Below, piece by piece: positions 21,206 through 34,792 of a stretch of 64,000 nt of DNA. The stretch's first letter is position 1; the number at the start of each line of letters is the position of its first letter. A program made the position numbers and the translations under genes. The notes beneath the pieces are model-generated. The model was not told the origin of the DNA and made no database searches. It worked only from the letters and a program-made list of their open reading frames with translations. Source of the DNA: Brassica napus (lineage: Eukaryota; Streptophyta; Magnoliopsida; Brassicales; Brassicaceae); NCBI RefSeq assembly GCF_020379485.1, contig NC_063446.1, positions 25,074,610-25,138,609 of the forward strand, in the 5' to 3' direction.

Positions 21206-24200
21206 ATGAAGCTTGAGGATCAAGAAAGTGACATTTTGTTTCAGACAGATGACGAAGAAAGCCAAGTCGATGTCTTCTGTAATGATGAAGATGAAATCTC
21301 CAGAAAGTCTTCTCAATTATCAATGAACGATTCCGCTCCGTGGCCTCGAAGTTATCGGTAAAATTAAACCCTCTTTCTTACGTTAGAAAAAAAAAATTCA
21401 AGGGTTTGTATTAATAAAGTTTCTTCCTTAATTCAGACAATCTGTAGATATCTTAACCGGAGTTACACCTCCTACGACCAGTTTCATTCACCGGAGAGGT
21501 TCTCAGGCATCATCATTCACCAGCTCCATCGCTTCCTTATACAGAAGACGTCCAAACTCTATTCTAAACTCGTTTGCTTCATCCACAAGCAAACAACCGT
21601 TGCTCACCGATAAAGACGATGTCTCTGTCAAATCATACGTATCATCACAGCTAAAGTTATCAATCACCGATCTCTCCTATGAAGAACAGAGTCTCTGCTC
21701 GTTTCCTCAATCCATTCTCAACGGTAAAGACCCAACATCAACACCGGCCATGTCTCAAAATTTTAACAGTTAACACATAGTTTTCGAGTTTGCCCTAAGA
21801 ACTAAAATGTCTAGAGCAATCCCTATGGGAGATTCTAGCATTGAGGTTCTCAAAATATATATATGTATATATAAACTAGGGTCGGCCCGTCCTATGGGCG
21901 GGAAGTTAGAAAAAAAACTATTTTATATGAATTTACATTAATTTTATGAAGCATTTTTAAAAAAAAATTGTAGATTGAAAACAATATTATAAACAAAAAT
22001 AAATAAATAGAATTCGGAGAACATGTTACTATTTTTAATAAATATTTTTGGACTGAATTAAAATTACAGTAATTGTCATTATTGTACGAAGAACAATCTA
22101 ATATAATAAGATTAATGATGTCCGCATATAATTATGCAATGATCATGCCAGAGAAATATGTTAAGGAAAAGCTTATATTATCTAAAATAAAACAGTCTTT
22201 TGTTAGTGTGAGTAGTTTAGTTTGTGTATGTTTTAATTAAAATGTGATAGTTTTCTCCTAATGAAAGTTATACTTCAACTTCTCTGCCACTCTTTAAATT
22301 GAATATGGTCTATCGTTATTAAATAAATTTAAAATTTATTAGATAGGTTTTACTATTAATTTAGAATTTATTAATACTGTAGAAACTTACGTTATGAATT
22401 AACAATATATTTAATTAAATGATAATATTGTTTGGACGTTTTTTATAGCATCAATGCTCGTATGTAATAAAGAGTTTATGCTGCAGATGCGTGTAATTAT
22501 CTTGCAAAATATATTTTTGCATTGGTGTATTAATACTTTGAAATAAAACCGTTACAATACAAAGGGAATCGTTCAAAATTTTCAAATATCAGAGTGATTG
22601 TTTATTCAAATAGTTAAGTAAGAGTAATATATAATAATTTGTTTGCGTTGTTGTATGAAAAAAAACAACGACATTATTTGTTTACTAAAATATAAAAGTA
22701 TACTGTTAAAAATATTATTTTTAATTTGATGTAAAGCTCACACGACAATATTCCTGTATATTTATGAGTTACACCAAAAGCCCACACGATCTTCAATTCC
22801 AAGTTAATGAAACGCCGCATTTTGGATGCGGACATGTGTCGGGTTCTCAAGATTCGAATTAGTTATGTGTCCGCCTACGTGGACAACATAGGAGAGAAGC
22901 AAACACAACTTTATATATAAAGATATCTAACACTACTAAAAGCAAAATAAGAAGAGCATACAGGCTATCCACGTCGGATTTTTTATTTGGCCAATCAGGT
23001 TCTTTTTTTTTTACACGTCAGACTCGGGTTTGCCTTTTGCCCGAAGTCGAGTAAGAGATTTCGTGGGCTTCTGATTTCTCTTTGGGCTTTAAGTTTGATT
23101 CGGGCTTCTTTGTGTTTTTTGTGTATCGCGAGGAGAATCATTTAGGTGAGCCGACATCTAAACGAGAAGCTTCTCCTCACCATTACCGCTTCGTGTTCTT
23201 CGATCAAAAAGAGAACCGTAGATTCCATCGATTCAATCCTAAGCTATCAATAGTTCCGTTTCGATCAATCAATACCCCTTCATTATGATTTCTTTTCACC
23301 TCCCTCTTTTCCTCCTCTTATATAATTGATCTTCCTTCTCCGTAGAATGCAAAACCCTAGAAAAACTCAGATCTCAAGATATGGCGATGAAACGAAATGG
23401 AAAGTCTCCTGCGTCTTCCGAGTCTGACGAATCAGTGATGTTCTTCAGAGATGTCTCTCTCGGTCCCCATGAAACCCGGTTGCGATTCCGACTCATCCAT
23501 TTCTGGGAGGCTCAGAACCCGGTGAAGAAGACCCTTATTGGTCTGGAAATGCTTCTCATCGACGAGCAGGTACGTCAATTCTATAAATAGTTCCTAGACC
23601 TTGAGATCGATGTGTGTTAGGGTGCATTAGTTATGTTTGATTAGTTAATTAAATTTTTAACAGTGATTTTGCCGGTTCTTTAAACTTGGAAGGTGAATCT
23701 AGGGTTAATTAGTTATGATAAAAAAACTTTAAAATTTGGTTTTGACGTTTTCCTGGTATTTTTTTTGTTTAAATCTTGAGGTTTGTTTCACGTTTTTAGT
23801 TTTGTTATTCTTTCCCGACTATATTAATTGTTACTGGACCGTGCGATCCGTGTCTGCGTTCATTAGTAATGTTAGAACGGAGTTAATTTAACTTTGAGCT
23901 ATGCTTTCACGTTTCTTTAAACGTTAATAAGAATTTGTAGTTTGATTTTGTCATTTGTTTATATGGGTGTTTAGTTAGTTAATAAAAATTTTTAACAGTG
24001 ATTTTGCCGGTTCTTTAAACTTGGAAGGTGAATCTAGGGTTAATTAGTTAGGATTAAAAAACTTTAAAATTTGGTTTTGGCGTTTTCCTGGTATTGTATT
24101 TGTTTAAATCTTGAGGTTTGTTTCACGTTTTTAGTTTTGTTATTCTTTCCCGACTATATTAATTGTTACTGGACCGTGCGATTCGTGTCTGCGTTCATTA

Positions 24201-27200
24201 GTAATGTTAGAATGAAGTTAATTTAACTTTGAGCTATGCTTTCACGTTTCTTTAAACGTTAATAAGAATTTGTAGTTTGATTTTGTCATTTGTTTATATG
24301 GTTGTTTAGTTAGTTATTAAGGTTTGGGATCGTATTTGTTTAAATCCGAGGTTTGATTCTGATTTTGTGTTTTTCTTATTATTTTTCCGACAATAGGGAA
24401 CTGTCATTCAAGGATTCATCCCACCAGGTCGTATTAAGAAATACCTGCCTGAGATGAAGCGAGGTTCAGTTTACGAACTCATCAACTTCTACGGATCGAA
24501 GAACAAACCGATGTATCGGGTTGCTGATCATATCGCAACCGTGTCCTTCGCATGGAACTCTGAGTTGTCGGTTCTTCACGACATTCCAATCCCTTTTGAT
24601 GAAGACCGTTTCAGGATGCATTCGTATGAGGATTTTGAGGCCAACTGTGATCTCAAAGGTGACCTCTACGGTAAGAATTCTAATTTTACTATATTTATAT
24701 TTTGATGTTGTTTTGGCCTATCTTCCTGTTTGATAAAGAATTGTAGAATTTTGTTCAGTTATGTGATTAGTTCAAGTGTTTCTTTTTTTTAAATGATTAG
24801 ACATCTGAGTTATGTTCTTGATGATAAATGTTATAGATGTTCTTGGCCACATGAAGCTGGTTGATGGACAGGCTCTTACCGAGCGTCCCACCATTGATGA
24901 AGCGAAGCTCGCTACCACTCGGCACATTATGGTTCACGTGCAATCACATGAGTAAGTGTGTTCTTCTTTTTTTGATAAACCATATCTCTTTAGTTCATAA
25001 GGTTCTTAAGTCCCTAAGATATTATTTTCCAGAGGACCTGTTATGAAGCTTTACCTCTGGGACCAGGCAGCAACGGACTTCTGCAAGAAGTTTAAGTCCT
25101 ATGAAAACACTCCCACAGTTCTTTTGGTCACAGCTGTTAACACTAAACGTCTCGGAGGTACTTATTTATCCCTTTGGTTTCGCGTTTGACTGATTAAACA
25201 TTCTACAAACGTTTTGTTCTTTAAAATCGCCTTCTAACTTTTACACTCTTATCATCTTTAATCCTTCTTCCGTCATTTTACAGGTAACCTGGCACTGAGT
25301 TCTATGTCTCCCACACGGGTTTTCATGGACTATGATGTGCAACCAACAATTGATTACTTCGCGTGGTATGTAACACTGTCTATATAAGTTTATGTTGAGC
25401 ACACATTTATTCAAATTGAAGTTATTGACTGAATTTATGATTTCTATTAATTGTTAGGCTCTCCTCGAACCCAGAGATTGCTAAGCAGGTTAGTGCAGAG
25501 GTGGTCACTAAGCGGGAGACGATGACCATATCTGACATCTTCTCCTACATGACTCTGGAATCTGCAAAGGTAAATACAAAGCTAAATGTTACATGCAATT
25601 TTTAAACGCTTCTATGTTTATATCAAATGCTTTTGAACTGTTGCAGGATGCCTTTTTTGAGTGCACTGCCACGATTGATGATGTGGTTCATGGATCTGCT
25701 TGGTACTATATTGCATGCACTGGGTGTCATAGTAAGGCTACCAAAGGCGCAAATTCATTGATTTGCACGAACCCAAGATGTGTGAAGGATACCACAGCTG
25801 GAGTTGCACAGTAAGTTCATTGGCATCGATAATCAATTACACTCTCTCTTATATAGTTTTTGGATTATTGACTTCTAAAACTTACATAACAGGTACCGTG
25901 CAAAGATTTCGGTCTATGACAGCAGTGAACAAGGTTTCTTTGTCCTGCTTGGTGATGCTGGTTTTCAGTTGACTGGGAGGCATGCATCTGAGTTGGTCAG
26001 CAGCTACTTTGAGGTATATATCTATCAGTTTATACTCTCAAATGATTGAAACTCACATTACTGTTTTTGAATGCAAGGCCAATAAAGACAAAGGTCCTGA
26101 CCATGAAGTGCCTGTCCCGGAAGCTCTGATCAGCATAGTCGGACAGACCCATAAGTTCTGTGTAAAAGTTACAGACCACAACTTCTCTGGCAACACCCGA
26201 GCAATCACTGTGACCAAGATCCTCCCTCCGGAGACATCATCACCCACAAAAGGCTCCGTTGATAACGCTATTGCTGCAACATCCATGGAAGCAGTGCAGA
26301 CTGGAAGTGAAGTGTGTGGGCCTTCAAAAAGCCGTGGAGATTCTGCAGATGAAGAGAGTAAGAGAACGTTTGACAGTGTTGATCCAGAGAAAGTCAAACG
26401 GGCAAGGTGTGAGAAATAATGATTCAGTTCGATAATTCTTAAGTCTTTGCATTGAACTTCAAGTACTATGTTGGTTTTTGCAAGTTTGCTTCAGTTTGGT
26501 ACTATTTTGGTTTTTAACAACACTTTGCTTTGTTTCTTTTCATTTCAAACTTTGGATTTTAATCGATTAAACTATCCTTCCTATATAGTTTACTCAGATC
26601 AATTGTTTTCATGTTTAAATTCCTTTATATACACCAACTGATTTGGCCTCATCAATATCTTGCTAGACTTATTTATTTCCATAATCCATACACAATTTGA
26701 ACTCCACGTAGCCATCACACACGCATATCACACAGCATGAAGATTTTAGAATATTTTACATTTATGAAATTTCTTAAAATCCCATATTCCTTATGATCCT
26801 ATATTTATGTTAAAACCAAGCTAAATAGGAAAGTAATAAATTCTCCTTAAGAAAGTTTGCTTCGGACATTATAATCCCATATTACTTATGATCCTTAGGA
26901 AGGAAAAAAGACAGAAAATCAAACTCTCCCAATTATTCACTTGCGTTAGAAAGAAGGAGACTCGAGAAAGACAAAGACCTCATCTGTTTCTTCTACACTT
27001 CCAAGCAATATTCGTCTGGAACAAGTTGGTGGTGCGGATCTCTGTTTTACCGGTATGGATAGCCTCCCCAATAATCAGCCCATTGAAGTGTCAGGTAAAT
27101 ACCAAATCCCTGCATGATTCTCTTAAACAAAAGAAAATTAGAAGCATCCCGTAGCGTTTATAATTATTTTTTACCAATGAGTATGAATATCCAAACTATA

Positions 27201-30200
27201 TTTAACCACAAGTTGGTTTGGATGGCAGTTCTACTCATTCGGCATAGAAAGTTGCAAAGCAACATTATAATTCAAATTTTTTATATAAGAACTATCCAGA
27301 ACGTTTTATAAGACTAAATAAATAATACAATGTCATCCTTATAATTTTTTACGTTTTTTACTACGTTGGAATTATTCCTTATGAATAGAAGGGATGATTC
27401 TATAGTCAATGATATATAGTGGCTATGTAAATCACGTTTTGTAAAAAACCAGTATATTGTATGCTAAGTTGCTTCGTCTATACAGACAAGCTTTAATTAT
27501 ATATATACTTAAATATCACGAATGTTAATTTCAATTTTTCACGAAAATAGTATATATATTAGTTTCCCAGTCTTCACAGCGATATGTCTCGAGTTTTTTT
27601 TTAGTTTGAGTTTTAAGGACTTGAAAGTTATATATATATATATATATATATTTAACTTACATCAAAAGTAATATACAAATACTGTGTTTCAGTGCCGTGC
27701 GAAGGTTTTTGGAGGCCCGAGGCGAGTTAAATAAATTTTACATGATTTTTTTTTTTGAAAATATTTTTATTTAAATTCGAATTATATAAAGTTTTTTTTT
27801 TTGAAAAAACATATATATATATATATATAACACTAAAAAGTTTTGATATATTACCTTAACATTTTCTAAATTTTTATAAACTAAAAACCAAACTATAAAT
27901 TTTTAGCGTTTTGGATTGAAATGTTGGTCGCTGTTAAAAATTTTAATATTAGCATTTAAATTAAATACAATAAACTATATATTCAAAATATTATAAATTT
28001 TTAATCAAATTCTATAAATATATAAAATAAATTTAACTCATAATATATACAAAGAAGACAAATATGGATCAAATATTTATAGTTAATTTGAAATAGAATC
28101 TTTATAGTTTTATATAAAATATTGTAAAATTGATCACAAATTAGTTATTTTAAACACAAGTCAAATTTAGAATCAAATAATAATAAAAATCTAACTAAAA
28201 AAATACATTAAATATCAAGTAATTTTTTTTTTTTGTAATTAGGGGCCCTAAATATTTTACAAAATTTGGGGGCCGTAGGCGAATGCCTTTTTAAATCCAT
28301 GTGTGTAATAAATATAGTTAGAAATTCATGTACCTTATTACAATTTTTAAATCGAATGTTTTTTAGTGACATCTTCAATGCAACACATTCCCCAAAGAAT
28401 CCACGAACTTCAAGAAGGGGTTTCAGTGCGTCCTATCATAGTATGTATAAGAAATGTTTGGGACATCAAAAAACACCAAATAGATAATACTCGAACTTCC
28501 ATCGGCTTCCTGTGCTACGACCACCACGTAAGCCTTTTCTAAACTTCTATATATATATATATATATATATATGTTTTCCAATCCACCATATTTGATTTAA
28601 ATAACTCACTGCTTACTTAATTGGATTGGCACACCAAAATTTGATCACACCCAGGGACAACTATTAGAAGGTCGGGTCACCGGAGACATTCAGCCAGATG
28701 ATCCAAAAAACTTAACCGAAGGAGATACATATGAGTTCTCGAGATTTTCTGTCATACATAATTCCCGACAACGGAAACTCACCCAACTGCCTTACAATAT
28801 TCAGATCAACCAAAAGACAATAGCATTGAATGTTACACTCGATTGTCCGATATTTCCAGTTCACAGTTTATCTCCTCAGAAATACAGAAATCTATTGCGG
28901 TTGGCCATTTTGCCCACACACTTACCAGGTAAATATGTCATCCCAGTATTAATTAAACAAATATGTATATTTATTCTAAAATAAATGTGCAGATGTCGTC
29001 GGACAGATAGTCATAATACAAAAAATAAAACCTCACCACCCGGAACTCAATATTGATGCCACGATTGGCCTACGGCTGAACAGGTTAGTTTAACACAATA
29101 GTTAACAACAGAATAATTATTATCTTCATACCACATCTCTATCTCAGGTCAACGATCGTCAAACTCATATTGTGCGACAAGCAAGCAGCAGATTTTAGCA
29201 TCCTATAAAGTAAGAAAGATAGAAAATTTAAAGTTATGATCGTCACAAGCTTAATTCCTAAACTAATCCAAGGTAAATAATTCTATATAACACATCAAAA
29301 AATCATACATATATAATTTTTTTATTTAACAGCATAAGAATAATATCCAATATTTTGCAGGCAAACTTATACTCCGTTCAACACCAGCAACAATTTTCTA
29401 CTTCAACAAATCAATTGATTACATAAAGCATTTCAAAAGGCGAATAAGGGATTACGCAAAAACATGCAGCACGGAGTGACCCTATTTCATGCATCATTCG
29501 GATTATTATTCTCTCTCTCACAAATTTGATACCTAGATTTATTTTCATATAAAATTGTTTTATGATTCCTTTCCTTTAAAACCCTACTTCTATATAATAC
29601 TTAAAAAAGGCGATGTCTAGATGTGATTGAGCAAGAAGAAAGAATAATAGATGATGAAATTTCAAATAGATTTTAAAGACCTTTAATTTATGTAATATTA
29701 CAAAACTCCAAATTCGTTTATTACAATAAAAATTTTACCAACATATATATTAAAATAATATTCTGAAACGATATTCAACTGTAAGTTTTCAACAATTACA
29801 CGTTTAAAAAATATTATTAAGTATGCTTCGTTTTTTGAAAATTGGGTGTTTATATATTAAATAGGTTATTGGAATACTTTTTCTTTTGCTGAATTTATTC
29901 GAAATAAGACTCCGACCTTTTGAAATAAGAGAATTTATGTTATATACATAAATTCAGGACAAAACTCTAAAATTTATGTTAACGATTATCGAGGATCAGG
30001 TGCTAACAACCGTCACACTCCAAGATCATATTGCCCTGATTGCTAATTTATTATAATGTAGAGCACCTACAAAAATTGTACTAATAATCACTATTTTATA
30101 TGCTATGTATCAAGATTTAACATGATGGAATCTTAATCTAAAAGGCTATGCGAAGATATCAAATATTATTTTAAGACTCCAACTTTATGAAACCCATGTC

Positions 30201-33200
30201 TAGAAAGGTCACTTTTTCGGGTTATGTAATTAAACGATTTCGCAATTAACTTTAGCTAACGTTATGTCATCCACTGAGCTACTGTTGTTTTAGTTTTATT
30301 TGGTGGAGATTGGAGTGGAGGACACAACAACCACCTCAACACTTATTGCGTCCATACAATCAACACCAAAATTTAATATGATATTTTGTTTCAACATTTT
30401 CACAAACAAATAACCCGGGCGTAGCCCGGGAACGGACCTAGTTAGTATTTAATTATGAGTATCTTAACTTTACCGGAAACTCAAATTATTTAAAACAAAC
30501 GCAAATCAAACACGAATTAAAAAATCAAAGAGAAAACACGATTAATGCAAATATACGATTTAGAGTTTATATATTGATTATGCAAATGAATAATTTACAA
30601 TCTCTTAAACATGTAGTTTATATAATCTCAAAACACAATTTTCATTTGAATTTTTTTATCTATTAAAAGCAGTTTTTAATACTAAAAATAATTTCATTGG
30701 TCCAATCCAAGAAATAATTTCATTGGTCCAATCCAAGAAATGTGTCTTTTCACTAGTGTAACGAGATTTAAGTCACTTTAGAATCACTATTTTAACAGCG
30801 TTGAGCCTATTGTGGTGCAGGAATCAATATCCTATGTGGAGTAAGTCTACTCACAATGCCTTACGCAGTGAAAGAAGGAGGATGGCTAGGGCTTATTATA
30901 CTTTTCTTCTTCGGTATCATCACTTGCTACACCGGTATTCTCCTCAAGAGATGTCTTGAAAGCTCTCCTGACATTCATACCTATCCTGACATTGGTCAAG
31001 CTGCCTTTGGCTTCACTGGACGTCTCATCATCTCCGTAAGTTATATAGAACTTGAAGTTTTTTCTAACATATCCAAACTAAAACTTAGGGTTCTTTTTTT
31101 TCTCTTGAGAGTTGTAGATACTTTTGTACATGGAGTTATACGCATGTTGTGTGGAGTATATTATCATGATGAGTGATAACTTGTCGAGATTCTTCCCCAA
31201 CGTTTCGTTAAACGTCGCTGGAGTATCTATTGACTCTTCGCAGATCTTTGCCATAGCAACTGCTCTTATTGTTCTTCCTACAGTTTGGCTTAGAGACCTA
31301 AGCTTACTCTCCTATCTCTCAGGTTCCATTTTCTTATACACATTCCTTACAAATACTTTGGTCATTCTCTAAGTCATGTTGTTCATTCTGTAGCTGGAGG
31401 TGTCTTCTCATCCATCTTGCTAGCTCTTTGTCTCTTTTGGGTCGGGTCTGTTGATGGAGTCGGGTTTCACTCAGGTGGACAAGCTCTAGATCTTAGTAAC
31501 TTACCTGTAGCCATTGGTATATTTGGGTTTGGTTTCAGTGGACACGCGGTTTTCCCAAACATATACTCTTCTATGAAAGATCCATCCAAGTTTCCTTTGG
31601 TGCTCATCATTAGGTAAACCTTTTTTCTCTATGTTACTTGGGACGCAAGTAAATGGTAGTAACTTTTCATTTCTTCTTATTTATTTTGCAGTTTCGGTTT
31701 CTGCGTAGTCTTCTACATAGCTGTGGCGGTTTGCGGCTACATCATGTTTGGTGAGGCGATTCAGTCGCAGTTTACGCTAAGCATGCCACAACAATTCACG
31801 TCATCTAAAATCGCAGTTTGGACCGCGGTTAGTATTACCTAACCAAATCAAACTTGATAAACATAGTCTTGTAATTCTATATATAATAATAATAGCGCCG
31901 TCTTAATATTATTTGATTACGCGTTTAAGCACACACCAATTAACCTAATGTGCCAACAATACCAGAATCGAATGGTATGTCATTGTAGCATTTTAGGATC
32001 GAATCCACAGAGAACTAGAGACTTATAACACCAAGAATACACAAACCTTCCTAATCTAAGCAAACAAGAAGATAGATGATTTGTAACAAACTAATATCCT
32101 AGAAATATAAACAAGTGAATCCATGGGCTAAGGGAATTGACTTCAAGTAACTAAGATCCAATCTAGGTGACAAGCTTTCAATCAAAGTAATCTCTTAAGT
32201 CTAAACACAATTTTAGACAAGTCCTATGTCTAGGTAAATGTCCATTTGCTTAGAAATCATTAAACATCAAATGTCTTTGGCTTAATTCAATCAAGCAATC
32301 TTTAAGTTCAAGTTTAATAACTATCTAGCAATTTTAACATCAAGTGTCCTTGGCTAATCTCACTAGAGCTTAGTTGAGTTGATTCAAACACTTCATCTAA
32401 TCATGTCTGATGAGAAGTGTTTAGAAATCAGGTTTAGAGTGATCAAGACTAAACAAGCATTAAAAATACTCAACAAGCAAGTTCATACAAGGATCTAATA
32501 CAATAACACCATAGATCTTCACTAAGTTACTCTAATCTCCCTAACCCATGAATTCTTAAGGAAACTACTCACTAATCTTCATGAAAACACTTAATCTCAT
32601 AATAGATTGAAGCATATTCAAGTAGATACAACAGAGAATAAAGATAAACAAGGATTAAATAAGCAAAACGAAATTAAAACTCAAGAACAGATGATGAACA
32701 ATTGAAGAACAGCTCAAGAACACTAAGAACAATGATATTTGAAGAGAGAGAGTTTTGACAAGTTAAATTATTACAAAGTTCCATAATGATGTTTCTTGCC
32801 CACTCTTATGATAAAAAGAAAGCAGATATTATACATAAAAGTAGGAAAAATCGTGCAAAGGAAAGGTGGGTGGAAGAAAGTGGGAAGTTGGTTAATCCCA
32901 TCAACTTTCCAGTGGTCCCCGGCAAGGGTTGATACACCTGTAGTAAATCGATTATAACTTATCCAATACAGCTCCAAATGACTTGAAACCACTTCCATTG
33001 GAAAGCTAACTCAATTTACAGTGTCTCCACAAATTTTCAGCTTCAGAAAAGATTTTTAAGGCTTTCATCCGTGTTCATCTTTCACTCTCCGGATTCGGGA
33101 GCGACCTCGCTGTGTCGCTGCGAGAGGTCGCTCCGGATTCGTTGTCTCCGGGTGATCAATACGCGAGCGACTCTTCCCTGTCGCTCTAGTAAGGTCGCTC

Positions 33201-34115
33201 TGATAGGGAGATCAGAGCGACTTGACGGTGTCGCTCCCAGCTGGTCGCTCTGGTAAGGTGCTCGCCCAATGATCACTTTTAACATTTCTTTTGGACTCCA
33301 ATTGCACTCAAAATCCCACCAATGGTCCTCTAATTCATCCATGGTGCTCTCCAACACCTGATATGTACAAATGCAATGATATGCAACCTAAATGTGCCTA
33401 AATGATGCTCTAAATGACCAAACAATGCAAGAATAAGAAGTTAAAAACATGTAAATTCACAAGATATCAACTCCCCCACACTAGTCCTTTACTTGTCCTC
33501 AAGTAAACTTTCAAGTCCTAAGAAGGAAGAAGTTTGAAAAAGGGAGCTCATAGCCAAAAGACACACATCTCAGCTCTTCTACAACATTCAAATGATCATA
33601 GCAAACAATCATTGGTCATTCTTTTATCAGTCTAGCTTCTCAATGCCTATCAACCTCTTTTTATTTCTTTATTCAAAGTGCAATGCTCATCAATCAACAA
33701 GTAACTTCAACCAATTCTCACATTCATTCACACACACACACAAGGTGGATTCTCACAAATGGGCACATGATCTCAATCACTTGGCTTGGTAGATTAATGG
33801 TCTTTTATGAATAAAAAGAAAGGTTCAAATACAATCTTTTTAATGGTGGCAATCACTCAAGAACAAAGAGCATGATCATTATGCAAAATTTATCTAAGAC
33901 TAGGAGCAATTCATGCATACATAGCTCATTCTCATCATTCTACTCTTCTTCCTAAGTGATTACAAATTCTACCCATCTTTTATATTTCAAAACCCAAGTA
34001 TATACACTTCACTCACATTTCTCACCAAGTGAACTCTCTTTTTTTTTTTTTTTTACATGATCAACCAACTAAGAACTTGACACTCTTTTTCTTTCCCCAT
34101 TATGATCTTTCATTC

Positions 34116-34149
<34 letters not shown>

Positions 34150-34747
34150 GGGGAATTCTAATTGACACACTTAAGAGTTTTTCTTCTTTTATTTTCTTGG
34201 TTCCTATTGGTTTTCTTTTCTTATTGACACTCTTTGATCTTTTTCTCTTCTCTCAAACCCAAGATATAACAACTTAAAAACACACAAACTCACTCATTAT
34301 CCTAGATGCTAGTTCAAATGAGGATCTTATGCTAGCAATAGATGAGAACAAACATATGTCGCTCCCAATACTCTCAAGATTTTGCACATGACAAGCTATC
34401 AATAAGAGACCTCACTCAACAAATCGATATTGGTTTCAAAGAATGGCAAGGGTTCAAGGGTAGGGGAGTGCTATTTGGGTTAATCAAAGGATAAGACATG
34501 GAATAAGATAACCCAAATGTGTATGAAATCCATGATCAAGTATGCAAGTGCCCATATGCAAGAGAGATTAAATTCATTATGCTCAAGTTCAGTTTGTAAT
34601 TGGTTTCAAGAACAATGTCAATATCATATGAGCAACATGTTTCAAAAAGAGTTTTCAAGGCTCAAGAGATGCTTGTAGATATGTTCTTTTCATGGCAATT
34701 TCAATCATGGCTCCCTATGCATAATTCAAAACTCACAACTCTTTTTT

Positions 34748-34792
<45 letters not shown>

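Larger units (their letters stand above)
22926..30441 (+). mobile_element. 7.5-kb Helitron carrying RPA-like genes, in AVT1 intron 2
   Basis: The 5' end at 22926 reads TCTAACACTACTAAAAGC, with ATCCACGTCGG shortly after, preceded by host A. The 3' end has a perfect 7-bp hairpin CCCGGGC-GTA-GCCCGGG (30414-30430), then AACGGACCTAG (to 30441) and host T. It contains an intact RPA-like gene (23381-26419) and a second RPA-like gene with one nonsense change (27055-29479). I see no Rep/helicase gene, so it appears non-autonomous. Plant autonomous Helitrons often encode RPA-like single-strand binding proteins beside RepHel, so the RPA genes are plausibly element-derived. The same end signature recurs in the 59-61.6 kb element. 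Confidence 0.88.

Noticed and set aside
26053..26397. 114-aa minus-strand frame
   Set aside because: Antisense to the last exon of the RPA-like gene.
31124..31617. Separate small membrane-protein genes
   Set aside because: These are exons 4 and 5 of the AVT1 gene read through into introns.
33071..33357. Open frames on both strands in the LTR copies (also 37560-37846)
   Set aside because: Identical in both LTRs, caused by the GC-rich repeat cluster; no protein family.
34029..34277. 82-aa Phe-rich frame in the non-autonomous LTR element
   Set aside because: Produced by long oligo-T tracts.
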